A DNA stretch of 64,000 nt from NCBI GenBank assembly GCA_900290245.1, contig OKRB01000002.1, positions 37,483 to 101,482 of the forward strand. The letters are read 5' to 3'. Position numbers and translations under genes: made by a program. Under the pieces are notes generated by a model that searched no databases, was not told the DNA's origin, and saw nothing but the letters and a program-made list of their open reading frames with translations. Positions 37,181-44,761 of this stretch are shown here, piece by piece. This DNA comes from Candidatus Sulfuritelmatomonas gaucii (GTDB lineage: Bacteria > Acidobacteriota > Terriglobia > Terriglobales > Acidobacteriaceae). Positions within the stretch are counted from its first letter, which is position 1. Each line of letters starts with the position of its first letter.

Positions 37181-37208
37181 CTAGTCCCTAATCCCTGGTC
37201 CCTAGTCC
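37181..37208. repeat. Heptad array at the radical SAM stop
   Basis: Four 7-base units: CTAGTCC, CTAATCC, CTGGTCC, CTAGTCC. The leftward radical SAM gene ends inside it, so its last residues (QGLGTRD) come from the array. These residues are nearly the same as the tail of the GT1 protein at 32.3 kb. Confidence 0.9.
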
Positions 37209-38231
37209 CTGCATCTCGATCTTCACCAGCTCCTGCCCGCCCGGCGCCACCATCCGCGTTTGCGGAGCGCGCCAGTGGTCAATGTAGCTGATGCGGTGCA
37301 CGCACCCGATGGTGCAATGCGGCGCGCAGCTCTTCGCCGTCACAAACTCGCGCTTCACGTCCTCGCGCGTATACTCCGCCACCGGAACCGCCGGATACCC
37401 GCGCTGCTGCGAGCAGTAGTGCACCAGCCCGTCTTCGCACACATACAAGTACCGCGAGCCCGCGCGGCAGCGCCAGTTGTTCGGCCGGCCCATTGCAATC
37501 GCTTCCTGGAACTTGTCAAACTGCGCGTAATTCGTCTTCCTGCGGTCGGCCATCGCGTGGTACACGCGCGCCTCGTCCTCTTTCAGCGGCTTCAGTTGCC
37601 CGTCGCTGTCGTGGATGATCCCGATCGTCGACTCAAACCCCAGCTCGAGCGCGCGCCGTCCGACCACCAGCGCGTCATTCGGATTCTTGATGCCCCCGCC
37701 CACCACCGAGTTGATGTTCACGTGGAACTCGGCAAACTCGGCCAGCATCTCCAGGCGCTTGTCCAGAGTCTTCAGCGATTTCTTTGACACCTCGTCCGGC
37801 TCCAGATTGTCGATCGAGATCTGCATGTGGTCCAGGCCCGCGCGGTTCAGCCGCTCGATGCGCTCGGGGCTGAGTAGAAAGCCGTTCGTAATCATCCCCG
37901 CAATCGCGCCCGTCTTCCTGATGCGCCGGATGATGTCGTCAAGCTGCGGGTGCGTCAGCGGCTCCCCGCCCGAGATGCCGATCATGGCCGTACCCAGCCG
38001 CCCCAGCGCGTCAATGCGCCGGTACATCTCTTCGAGGGGGACGGGCTCCGAGACCTTGTCGTATTCATTGCAATAGGCGCAGCTCAGGTTGCAAAAGCGC
38101 GTAGGGATGATCTGCACCAGCACGGGATGCGCCGTATTCGCCAGCGCCCGCACCACCATCGCGTACTCGCGCACCTTGCGCGTAACCGCCTTCCAGCGGC
38201 CCCTCAGCGTCGATCTCCGGGGAGTGCCCAT
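37188..38231 (-). CDS. Radical SAM enzyme with C-terminal cysteine cluster
   Basis: 347 residues. The [4Fe-4S]-SAM motif is CNLSCAYC (about residues 48-55), followed by GISGGEPL. The C-terminal third has further Cys (WRCRAGSRYLYVCEDG, KSCAPHCTIGCVHR), as in SPASM/twitch-type enzymes with extra clusters. It may modify a peptide or lipid; no precursor peptide gene was recognised next to it. The array-made tail is noted above. Confidence 0.88.
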   Translation of the reverse strand: MGTPRRSTLRGRWKAVTRKVREYAMVVRALANTAHPVLVQIIPTRFCNLSCAYCNEYDKVSEPVPLEEMYRRIDALGRLGTAMIGISGGEPLTHPQLDDIIRRIRKTGAIAGMITNGFLLSPERIERLNRAGLDHMQISIDNLEPDEVSKKSLKTLDKRLEMLAEFAEFHVNINSVVGGGIKNPNDALVVGRRALELGFESTIGIIHDSDGQLKPLKEDEARVYHAMADRRKTNYAQFDKFQEAIAMGRPNNWRCRAGSRYLYVCEDGLVHYCSQQRGYPAVPVAEYTREDVKREFVTAKSCAPHCTIGCVHRISYIDHWRAPQTRMVAPGGQELVKIEMQGLGTRD

Positions 38232-38350
38232 CTTTACTATTGAATCACATCTAGAACGCGGCGACTCGGCGTCTGACAGCAGCCAGGCCGCCCCGCTCTA
38301 GGCGCGCTAAGGAGCCCGGCATATGCTGTGCAGTATCGCCGAGAGGCTCT

Positions 38351-38920
38351 ATGTCAATTCACCTGAATCTGAACAGCTTAACCGTCGAAGCGATTGAAGA
38401 GTATCTCGCAATCACGAAGTACTGCGTCGAAACTCGTAAAAACGGTGGAGGGATCTACGGATACCCGGCAACGTTGCTACTCTTCTGCGTGATCGACGCG
38501 ATTGGCAATGGGAAGCGCGCTGGAAAAGAGCCATTTCGCATCTTGAAGGAGGCACCATTCAACTGCAGGCTCAATGATGCCCAGATAAAGACATTGGAGA
38601 CGTGGTATCGTAACCCGCTCGCTCACGAAGGAATGATCGCACCGGGGGTGTGCCTCAGCCCGGAAGAAAGCGGCGATGCCTTCGCGGTCGTTGGCGACGA
38701 GCCAGTGCAAATTCGCGTAAAGACCCTATACAATCTCGTTCGCGCGGCTTGGGACCAGATAGACAAATCGACGCTGAAAAGCAACTGGGGGCCCCGTAGA
38801 CTGCCAAAGAATCTGAACCCGACCGCAAGCCCGAGCGCAACAGCCTCCGTGCAGATAGCCGTGACCGGTTCACTATCGCAGGCTCAACGGGGCGCGAGCA
38901 GTGCCACCGAAAAGCCCTGA
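38351..38920 (+). CDS. HEPN-like helical protein of unknown function
   Basis: 189 residues, mostly helical, with TWYRNPLAHEG at about residues 83-93. This contains R-N-x3-H, the catalytic R-x4-6-H form of HEPN ribonucleases. The C-terminal 50 residues are Ser/Ala/Pro-rich. Many HEPN proteins are toxins paired with an MNT nucleotidyltransferase or act in defence, but no MNT gene is adjacent. Less GC-rich codon use than its neighbours suggests transfer. The HEPN assignment rests on one motif and the helical pattern. Confidence 0.5.
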   Translation: MSIHLNLNSLTVEAIEEYLAITKYCVETRKNGGGIYGYPATLLLFCVIDAIGNGKRAGKEPFRILKEAPFNCRLNDAQIKTLETWYRNPLAHEGMIAPGVCLSPEESGDAFAVVGDEPVQIRVKTLYNLVRAAWDQIDKSTLKSNWGPRRLPKNLNPTASPSATASVQIAVTGSLSQAQRGASSATEKP

Positions 38921-38990
38921 CGAGCCGCGCTAACCTTCAACTGACCGCTAGGTGCGGGCGGGTGGCCCGGATCCCTCACCCCAAAACTGG

Positions 38991-39020
38991 GTGCCCCGGG
39001 TCCCGATTCTGGGACCCGGG
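38991..39020. repeat. REP-like hairpin, copy 1
   Basis: After a GTGC lead, CCCGGGTCCC (38995-39004) pairs perfectly with GGGACCCGGG (39011-39020) around the loop GATTCT. A second copy at 43481-43510 has the same loop and lead and a compensatory stem change. Confidence 0.85.
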
Positions 39021-39302
39021 AACCACGAAAGCCTGAATTACAAGGACAGGGTGCGCCAAACGAACCGGGAAATCGTGGTGTCAAGCCCCATTTCCCGTGA
39101 CTCGCTCCATCTGAGCCACTTAGCGTTGCAGGCTATTTCGCCGTTTCCCGCACAATCAAGATGAGCGCAGGACCAATGAAAAACATCACCGCAGCCGTAC
39201 CCACCCTCACGACGACTTCCGTCTCATGTTTCGCTGCCAAAACTCTGCGGCAAATGGCAGAGCAAACCCCAACAGAACCGCTCCCGCTTTTTTTAAAACC
39301 GG

Positions 39303-39392
39303 CTGTGAAACTGTAGAACTGTGAACTTTCTGCTCTAAGTCGTTGATTCGGCGCGATCCACAGTTTCACAGTTCTACAGTTTCACAGTCGAC
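39303..39392. repeat. Inverted octad arrays forming a 23-base perfect stem
   Basis: Left arm units TGTGAAAC, TGTAGAAC, TGTGAACT; right arm units CAGTTTCA, CAGTTCTA, CAGTTTCA, CAGTCGAC. Bases 39303-39325 and 39365-39387 are exact reverse complements. Confidence 0.9.
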
Positions 39393-39434
39393 GGATGGCC
39401 TTCGCTCTTTGACCTCGCTCAGCAAACCCGCGCA

Positions 39435-39986
39435 TCAGAACGGAGCTGTGGCAACCACCTGTTCCAGCCGGAAGTCGTCATCATCGGCGGTTCGCGTAAA
39501 CAGGATGCGCGCCTTGATGCGCGCGCTCATCGAAATTCGCTCCAGCGAGCTGCGCGGCAGGCTCTTGTAGTAATCCTCGAGCGGCTGGTAAGGTCCTCCG
39601 GGCAAAAGCTTGTAAAAGCTCAGGCTCAGCACGCGCCGTGGCCGCATCCCGGGCGGGTACGATGGCAGGCGGTTGAGCGGGATGGCAAGATTCCTGCACG
39701 TGCTCACTTGCTTGCTTGTCGTGCGGATGCAAAAATCCATCGCACTGCACTGCGACAGCGTCTTGCCCAGGCACAATTTCAGCAGCGGCTCAGGAATCCA
39801 TGCGACGATGATGCCGCCCTGGCCGTTGTCGTGCTCCGGGGCCAGCACGAAGAGAGTCTCCTCCAGCTCCTGGGAATCTCCCTGCGCGAACGACGCCACG
39901 CCTTTCCCGGAGCCGCCGCTCGGCCGCGCCAACGGGGAGAGCAAAATGACAGCAAAACAGAGGGCAATCAAGCCGGTCGCACGCAT
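39435..39986 (-). CDS. Secreted protein of unknown function
   Basis: ATG 39986 (MRATGLIALCFAV) is preferred; the upstream 18 codons to 40040 precede the signal peptide. 183 residues, signal peptide about 1-22, then a domain with Cys in CLGKTLSQCSAMDFC and STCRNL that could form disulfides. No family is recognised. Confidence 0.65.
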   Translation of the reverse strand: MRATGLIALCFAVILLSPLARPSGGSGKGVASFAQGDSQELEETLFVLAPEHDNGQGGIIVAWIPEPLLKLCLGKTLSQCSAMDFCIRTTSKQVSTCRNLAIPLNRLPSYPPGMRPRRVLSLSFYKLLPGGPYQPLEDYYKSLPRSSLERISMSARIKARILFTRTADDDDFRLEQVVATAPF

Positions 39987-40400
39987 CGTTATCCCTGCAC
40001 CTCGCTGTGGCTTATCGATGTTCGTCGCTGACGGGGCCATTATGCCACGAAAAGCCTGGGCAACACCCCAACTCGACCATGGTTTCCGCTTCTGGGGCCA
40101 GGGGTTTCATAAGAGACGAGTGGCGCAGGTCCGTGGTCGCAAATTCACTGCGAAGCGGGGTACCCCATACCTCGATTCTGAGAACCGCGCTCGCCGGCTC
40201 CGAATCCTGCCAGAAACAGCGATCGGTGCGCAATTCAAGCCCAAAGCGCGATATTCACGAAACAACTGTGCGGCGCGGGCCGAATCAGCGTAGTGTGAGA
40301 GATGGAGTGAGCATCGTCCTCCCTTTCAGGTCCGCTGAACTAAGGCAGTTCATCTGAAGTCCCCTCCCTCTTAGCCCACGATTTTCATCGAGGGTTCTAA
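39987..40400. other. Gap before the DUF2934 gene
   Basis: No gene supported; a plus-strand frame (39673-40293) is antisense to the secreted-protein gene. A fragment CTCGATTCTGAG at 40171-40182 resembles the core of the REP-like hairpin. Confidence 0.5.
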
Positions 40401-40649
40401 ATGATCGTTTCAAAAGTTCAAAAACAGCCGAAGCCGAGCAAAGTTGTCGTTGTCGCCCCGCCAGTCTCTCCCGGCAAATCCGCCAAATCCGCCAAGTCCG
40501 CTGCCGTTGCCGTTTCTGCACCGCAAGTCCAGGCCCCGCGACAAGAGATCAGGCAGCGGGCCTTTGAGATCTATGAACAGCGCGGCGGTGCGCACGGCTA
40601 CGACTTGCAGGACTGGTTCCATGCCGAGCTCCAGTTTCCGCCGCACTAA
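40401..40649 (+). CDS. DUF2934 protein
   Basis: 82 residues. The C-terminal half is the DUF2934 signature: IRQRAFEIYEQRGGAHGYDLQDWFHAEL. The N-terminal half is Lys/Pro/Ser-rich and includes a SAK triplet repeated at 9-base period (KSAKSAKSAA). The domain is common in soil bacteria, function unknown. Confidence 0.85.
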   Translation: MIVSKVQKQPKPSKVVVVAPPVSPGKSAKSAKSAAVAVSAPQVQAPRQEIRQRAFEIYEQRGGAHGYDLQDWFHAELQFPPH

Positions 40650-40702
40650 AGAACAGCACCTCAATCGCTGCAAGTCCGGCCGAAAAGCTGGAAGAGGAAG
40701 CC

Positions 40703-40927
40703 GTGGGCTGCTCAGTCTGCACCTATCTCGAATGCGCTCTTCAGAGGAGGCACGGCGAGTACGTCACTGCTTGCTCCGAGACGTTCCGTCGCGTCAGCTC
40801 AGAACTTGCGGCCTATAACCTGGTCGAGATGGAGCGCGCCCGCAGCGAACTCAAAGTGCACCGCTCGGAATGCATCTCCGCCATCGCCGCGGCCGTCCTG
40901 CAGCGTTCCCTGATCCCTGCTGCCTGA
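40703..40927 (+). CDS. Small cysteine-containing protein
   Basis: A 74-residue frame from GTG 40703; it may start further upstream because the frame stays open (KLEEEA precedes). GCSVCTYLECALQRR gives a CxxC plus a third Cys, and a later CISAIAAAV; the rest is helical. It follows the DUF2934 gene closely and its TGA is inside an octad array. No family recognised. Confidence 0.5.
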   Translation: MGCSVCTYLECALQRRHGEYVTACSETFRRVSSELAAYNLVEMERARSELKVHRSECISAIAAAVLQRSLIPAA

Positions 40928-40954
40928 TCCCTCGCTCCTTTGCTCCCTCGCCTT
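40907..40954. repeat. Octad array
   Basis: Units CCTGATCC, CTCGCTCC, TTTGCTCC, CTCGCCTT from 40923, with a less regular TCCCTGATCCCTG lead-in. It contains the stop of the small Cys protein. Confidence 0.75.
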
Positions 40955-41045
40955 CCCAGCGCTCCCCTTTCCGTGCTATAACAGCGCAGATCAATCAGCG
41001 CGCGAGTCCTTGATTCAGCGCAACCGTACAAAAGGAGACACCGTC

Positions 41046-41225
41046 ATGAACGACGTGCAAATGCTCCTCTTCCTTCTCACGATCATGGGCGCCAGCGCCG
41101 TCGTGATCATCGCAGGCACAGTTCTCACGTTCTTCCTGCGTACCCGCAGCGAGCGCCCCAATCGCTTGCCCACCGGCTCCCGCCCGTATAGCCACCCCTT
41201 CGGCCCCATGCTCCACCGGCGCTAG
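41046..41225 (+). CDS. Small single-pass membrane protein
   Basis: ATG 41046 with AAAGGAG ten bases upstream; 59 residues. One membrane helix (about residues 5-29) and a basic/Pro-rich tail (RTRSERPNRLPTGSRPY). A TATAAC box near 40977-40982 could be its promoter. No family recognised. Confidence 0.65.
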   Translation: MNDVQMLLFLLTIMGASAVVIIAGTVLTFFLRTRSERPNRLPTGSRPYSHPFGPMLHRR

Positions 41226-41746
41226 ACGAAATCAGCGCGAGGGCGTCCCAGGTGACGATTGGGCCTCCCAGGCCCGTTCTTTGACCACTAACCCCTAACT
41301 ACTAACCGCTGACAACTCGATCCCCGAAAACAATTCATGACTTCTTCCCGTCATCTGAGATAAACTTGCACTCTCCCCCGCGTCACTTCCCTGACCAGTC
41401 TTCACACGGGTCTGCCATGACCTCGCTGGAAAGAATGCAAGACCGGCTCTTGAAGCGGCTCCCGATCCGCGCGAGCGAGGTTGTATGCTCGTTTTCGCGC
41501 CGGGTCATAACTCGAATTAGCAGCGGAACTGAATCCGATTTCCACCACACCGCTGCTTTTGTTTTTCTGAAATCCAAACTTCGCGGCGGGGTGCGCCGTC
41601 TTGAGATTCAGGTCGGCGGTCATCAACAAAACCAAAGTCGTCGGGTGCACGGCAAATTCCCCGATGGTGCCGGATCGGGTGTGCCTCACGCCTTCACAAT
41701 CCCTCGGACAGTGAGCAACTGCGCCGGGAAAGAAAGGATAGTCTCG
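41226..41746. other. Gap with a heptad array and a long open frame
   Basis: The frame of the following secreted protein is open upstream from 41366 for 127 codons, but that stretch lacks a ribosome site and looks non-coding (no domain, mixed composition), so it is treated as leader. Heptad array at 41282-41316. Confidence 0.5.
41282..41316. repeat. Heptad array
   Basis: Five 7-base units: TGACCAC, TAACCCC, TAACTAC, TAACCGC, TGACAAC. No inverted partner was found nearby. Confidence 0.88.
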
Positions 41747-42172
41747 ATGAACAAGAGTTTGATCTGGGCCTCTATCCTGGGCATCACGGCCCTGGTTGCC
41801 ATCCCTGGGATGGCGGAGAACGCTACGTCGAAAGGCGTGAAGACACAGGCAAGCGCTCACGACGCCAACGTCAACAGCGATAACATGACGAATATGGCGG
41901 GCCATGCTGTTGCTCCACCTGTGAAGTCAAGGGGACTGAATGGCACGTGCGATATTCGCGTCTCTAACCAGACTGGGCTTTACGTCCAGTTCTTCTTCAA
42001 TGGGAACCCCGCCGGCACCATCGGCCCCTGGGGCGCACTCACTCCGAACATCACAGAAGGCAATGCATCGTTGTACGCACGCGCAGTCTTCACTGACGGT
42101 TCGGTGCTGACCTTCGGCCCGCGCGCCCTTACGTGCACCGGTGGCGACTTCACCTGGACGCTCACTCCGTAA
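41747..42172 (+). CDS. Secreted protein of unknown function
   Basis: ATG 41747 has AAAGGA about nine bases upstream; 141 residues. Signal peptide about 1-23 (ends GMAENA). The mature part begins with a flexible Asn/Ala region, then a beta-rich domain with one likely disulfide (GTCDIRVSNQTG and ALTCTGGDF). No family recognised. Confidence 0.7.
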   Translation: MNKSLIWASILGITALVAIPGMAENATSKGVKTQASAHDANVNSDNMTNMAGHAVAPPVKSRGLNGTCDIRVSNQTGLYVQFFFNGNPAGTIGPWGALTPNITEGNASLYARAVFTDGSVLTFGPRALTCTGGDFTWTLTP

Positions 42173-42206
42173 CTCCGTTCGCCAGGCTACTGGCAACGGC
42201 CAAGTG

Positions 42207-42233
42207 CCCCATCCAGGCTTTGCCTGGGTGGGG
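42207..42233. repeat. REP-like hairpin, GCCTGGGTGGGG type
   Basis: CCCCATCCAGGC pairs with GCCTGGGTGGGG (one G-T) around TTT. It lies between convergent genes and could act as a bidirectional terminator. Confidence 0.7.
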
Positions 42234-42305
42234 TATCGGGTCGGGTATCAGGCTGGACGGGACGTTCCACCCAGCTCCCGCTCCATGCCCCGGCCCGGTG
42301 ACGCG

Positions 42306-42668
42306 TTAGCTCGCTGACTTGCGGCTCTTCCGTTCCGCTTCCATCAGGTTCGTCAGGATATCGTTGATCCGCGTCAGGTGGCCTTCACCCTTCGAGCGCA
42401 GCCAGACGAGCACCTCCGGATCGAGGCGCACGCTCACTGCCTGCTTGCGCCGCGGACCGCGCAGCCGCACCATCTGCGCCAGTTGCTCCGGCGTCAGCCG
42501 CGGAATGTCGGAGCAGTCGATATCCGAATCGTCACCCGCGGCCTGCTTCGCGGCTCCGCGCCGGATCGCCTGCTTCTCCGCCTCAGTCCACTTCCTGTTT
42601 CTGATATCTTCTGATGTCATTCTTACCAGCCCGACGTGCCGAGATGATGCGGGTAGTCCTTTCGCCAT
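42306..42668 (-). CDS. brnA: BrnA-type antitoxin
   Basis: 120 residues from ATG 42668, chosen for GAGGAGG six bases upstream; ATG 42620 (MTSEDIRN) is the alternative. Typical BrnA features: DIDCSDIPRLTPEQLA in the middle, then the ribbon-helix-helix DNA-binding part VSVRLDPEVLVWLRSKGEGHLTRINDIL. It neutralises BrnT and represses the operon. It overlaps the end of brnT by 86 bases with this start (38 with the later one), so translation should be coupled. Confidence 0.85.
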   Translation of the reverse strand: MAKGLPASSRHVGLVRMTSEDIRNRKWTEAEKQAIRRGAAKQAAGDDSDIDCSDIPRLTPEQLAQMVRLRGPRRKQAVSVRLDPEVLVWLRSKGEGHLTRINDILTNLMEAERKSRKSAS

Positions 42669-42906
42669 TGCGATCCTCCTCTCTGTAGACATGCGCGACC
42701 AGGACGATCATCGCCGTGCCCGCCTCAAGGGACACAGAACCCAAAGCGAGCCATCGCTGCTCGCCTGAATCGTCCACGCGGTCCAGACTGACGAGGCAAT
42801 TCTCGTCTTCAAACACAAGCGCTGCCAGCTCGAAGCCGATGCCATGTTTTCGTTGGTTCTCGCGGTTCTTCCGTTCGTCCCACTCGTACCGCACCTGTAT
42901 ATACAT
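42583..42906 (-). CDS. brnT: BrnT-type ribonuclease toxin
   Basis: 107 residues from ATG 42906; an in-frame ATG at 42951 adds 15 residues outside the domain. The fold signature is YEWDERKNRENQRKHGIGF, VFEDENCLVSLDR, and the C-terminal RIISARRAGKNDIRRY, matching BrnT mRNA-cleaving toxins (RelE-like fold). Upstream of the antitoxin gene, the usual BrnT-BrnA order. An AT-rich stretch (TATACATATCGTAT) around the start may hold the operator. Confidence 0.88.
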   Translation of the reverse strand: MYIQVRYEWDERKNRENQRKHGIGFELAALVFEDENCLVSLDRVDDSGEQRWLALGSVSLEAGTAMIVLVAHVYREEDRNGERTTRIISARRAGKNDIRRYQKQEVD

Positions 42907-42951
42907 ATCGTATGGCGAAACGTGGCGCAAGTCAACCGGGCGCGGGGGCAT

Positions 42952-43419
42952 TCACCAACCACTACCCGCTGCCCTAGAAGCGGAAGCTGATTCCGCGTAG
43001 CGAGGAGACCGCAGCGAATGCGGGTGCTCGACGAATCTGTGCGGTGATTTCTTCAGGGATTGCGTGGCGCGGGCTTCCCGTTCGCGCCGTCTCAGGAGCT
43101 CGAAGACAAACTCCAGAATGTCGCCGTCGCGCGTGACGTTGAACCAGCGGCAGAAGCTGTCACCCCGCCTTCTCGCCGGGAGCTCCTGAGACTCGAGCTC
43201 CTCCATCAACCTCGCGCTCACGATCCGACACAACTCCAGCTTGGCCTTGAGGGATTGAACGTAGAGGTTGTGGATGGTCTCTTCCACTGCCGCATCCGGC
43301 AATTGCGGCGCAACAGGCCTGGCAGCCGTCCCCGGGTTTCGCTCGATCAACGCATCGAGTAAATGCACAGTGAATGAACTATATCGGTGCTTCCCGGAGG
43401 AGGGCGTGATCCTGATCAC
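42952..43419 (-). CDS. Hypothetical helical protein
   Basis: 155 residues from a GTG at 43419, upstream of the brnTA pair on the same strand. The middle is clearly helical (SLKAKLELCRIVSARLMEEL, FVFELLRRREREA). The last 35 residues look like low-complexity read-through. No family recognised; it may be chance. Confidence 0.4.
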   Translation of the reverse strand: MIRITPSSGKHRYSSFTVHLLDALIERNPGTAARPVAPQLPDAAVEETIHNLYVQSLKAKLELCRIVSARLMEELESQELPARRRGDSFCRWFNVTRDGDILEFVFELLRRREREARATQSLKKSPHRFVEHPHSLRSPRYAESASASRAAGSGW

Positions 43420-43480
43420 TCAGCTTTGGTCAGGGCGCAAGCGGCCCAGGTCCCGTCACGCCAACTGACCACGACAATGG

Positions 43481-43510
43481 GTGCCCCGGGTCTCGATTCT
43501 GAGACCCGGG
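43481..43510. repeat. REP-like hairpin, copy 2
   Basis: CCCGGGTCTC (43485-43494) pairs perfectly with GAGACCCGGG (43501-43510) around the loop GATTCT. Compared with copy 1 at 38991, a C-G pair in the stem is replaced by T-A on both sides. Confidence 0.85.
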
Positions 43511-43576
43511 ATCGGGCAAAGCTGCAAGCGAATGCCTGCTGACGACCGGCTGACTACAGCGATCTGCCCCCCGGGT

Positions 43577-43608
43577 CCTCGTTCCCTCGGTCCCTTGGTC
43601 CCTGCTTT
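43577..43608. repeat. Octad array after the PadR gene
   Basis: Units CCTCGTTC, CCTCGGTC, CCTTGGTC, CCTGCTTT. It begins one base beyond the stop of the leftward PadR gene. Confidence 0.85.
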
Positions 43609-43609
43609 T

Positions 43610-44269
43610 TCACATCTCGTCAATCGCCTTCGCCGCCGCATGAATCGCCTCCGCGATCTTCTGGATCTGCTCCGGTGTTGCGTTGCGCCGCCACACCTTG
43701 GAGATGACTGCGCCGCGCAGGTCCATGAAGGCCTTCATCAACTCCGGCGAGCGCCCGCGCCTGTAGCCCCGGCCAGCCTCGTCGAGCCGCTCAAAGAGCT
43801 GATCGACGCGCGCCGCGTTAGCCTTGAGGTAGTCGAGGCCTGCGGGCGTCACGCTGTAGATCTTCTTGCCGTCGGTGGCAGTCGATGTGGCCAGGCCTTC
43901 TTCTTCGAGCATGGTCAGTGTGGGATAGACGACGCCGGCGCTCGGCGTGTAGCCGCCGGCCAGGCGCTCTTCCATGGTTTTCATCAGTTGGTAGCCGTAG
44001 CTTGGCTGCTCAGAGAGCAGCTTGAGGATCACCAGCTTGATGTCGCCGGCGTCAAAAAGGCGCTCGCGGCCGTGGCCGAAGCCGCGTCCGAATCCTCCGC
44101 GCGCCCACGGGCCAAAGCCGCCGGGCGCTTCGAAGCCACCTCCGCGAATCCAGCCGAAGCGGCCCTGGAAGGAGCCGCGGGGCTGCCCGCAGGAGTCTTC
44201 GCGGCCGGCAAACTGGCGTCCGCCGCCGCAGCGGTGTGGTGCAAATTCAAAATTTTCTCGTGCAAACAT
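43610..44269 (-). CDS. PadR family regulator with Gly-rich N-terminus
   Basis: ATG 44269 has a strong AGGAGGT; 219 residues. A low-complexity Gly/Phe/Arg-rich segment covers about residues 15-70. The winged-helix domain follows: LVILKLLSEQPSYGYQLMKT and VVYPTLTMLEEEGL, then helical dimerisation. A palindromic site 35 bases upstream (44304-44319) suggests autoregulation. PadR proteins often control efflux or membrane genes; no clear target lies beside it, but ADOP permease genes in this phylum frequently have PadR neighbours. Confidence 0.9.
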   Translation of the reverse strand: MFARENFEFAPHRCGGGRQFAGREDSCGQPRGSFQGRFGWIRGGGFEAPGGFGPWARGGFGRGFGHGRERLFDAGDIKLVILKLLSEQPSYGYQLMKTMEERLAGGYTPSAGVVYPTLTMLEEEGLATSTATDGKKIYSVTPAGLDYLKANAARVDQLFERLDEAGRGYRRGRSPELMKAFMDLRGAVISKVWRRNATPEQIQKIAEAIHAAAKAIDEM

Positions 44270-44290
44270 AGGTTTGGACCTCCTGTCCAA

Positions 44291-44319
44291 ATATATCTCA
44301 AACTATATCGCACGATATA
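44291..44319. promoter_or_regulatory. Probable PadR operator
   Basis: TATATCG-CA-CGATATA (44304-44319) is a perfect 7-2-7 palindrome, with an extra ATATATC half-site at 44291-44297. Position just upstream of the PadR start fits autorepression. Confidence 0.7.
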
Positions 44320-44411
44320 TCTTATAGGAAGCGAATATTAGACCGCAGCGACGATGTCGCTCAATTTAAATGGATTGTCGTTCGGCTGCAGCTCCCACGG
44401 TTCAGTTTCCA

Positions 44412-44672
44412 CTAGCCTTCGTCAGGGTTCAGATATTCTTCCGGCACGTCGTCTTCTGGAACTTCGCGTGTCCTTACTTCGGCCACATCGGGATCGGGCG
44501 CATCCTCCACCCCTTCGATAGCTGCGGCTTCGTTCGCATTGCCCTCTTCCACCAACTCCTGCTCGCTCTCGGAATCCGCAACCGGCGTATCGCGGATCTG
44601 CTGAATATCGCCCGACTGTCCGGCCGAGTCGGAACCCGTCTCATCTCTCAACTTTCGCTTGCGGCTTGTCAT
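44412..44672 (-). CDS. Small acidic disordered protein
   Basis: 86 residues with GGAGC before the ATG. Basic N-terminus (TSRKRKLRD) followed by a long Glu/Asp-rich chain (EQELVEEGNANEAA, VPEDDVPEEYLNPDEG). No Cys or hydrophobic core. It diverges from the DUF4126 gene. Function unknown. Confidence 0.6.
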   Translation of the reverse strand: MTSRKRKLRDETGSDSAGQSGDIQQIRDTPVADSESEQELVEEGNANEAAAIEGVEDAPDPDVAEVRTREVPEDDVPEEYLNPDEG

Positions 44673-44761
44673 GTCGATTGCTCCATTTCACCTTTGATGC
44701 CGAGCGCGCGGGTCAGATTCGGACAAGCCTTCTTCAGACTTGCAGCCTCTATACTGGCTCC

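Larger units (their letters stand above)
38921..39434. other. Repeat-rich gap
   Basis: Holds a REP-like hairpin (38991-39020) and a 23-base perfect inverted repeat made of octads (39303-39392). A minus-strand frame at 39133-39369 could encode a small one-helix protein (VVVRVGTAAVMFFIGPALIL) but its start overlaps the octad array and it is not called. Confidence 0.6.

Noticed and set aside
39133..39369. 78-codon minus-strand frame with one hydrophobic helix
   Set aside because: The helix is protein-like, but its start lies in the octad array and the N-terminal half is not convincing.
41366..41746. 127-codon N-terminal extension of the secreted protein
   Set aside because: The ribosome site and signal peptide place the start at 41747; the extension has no domain.
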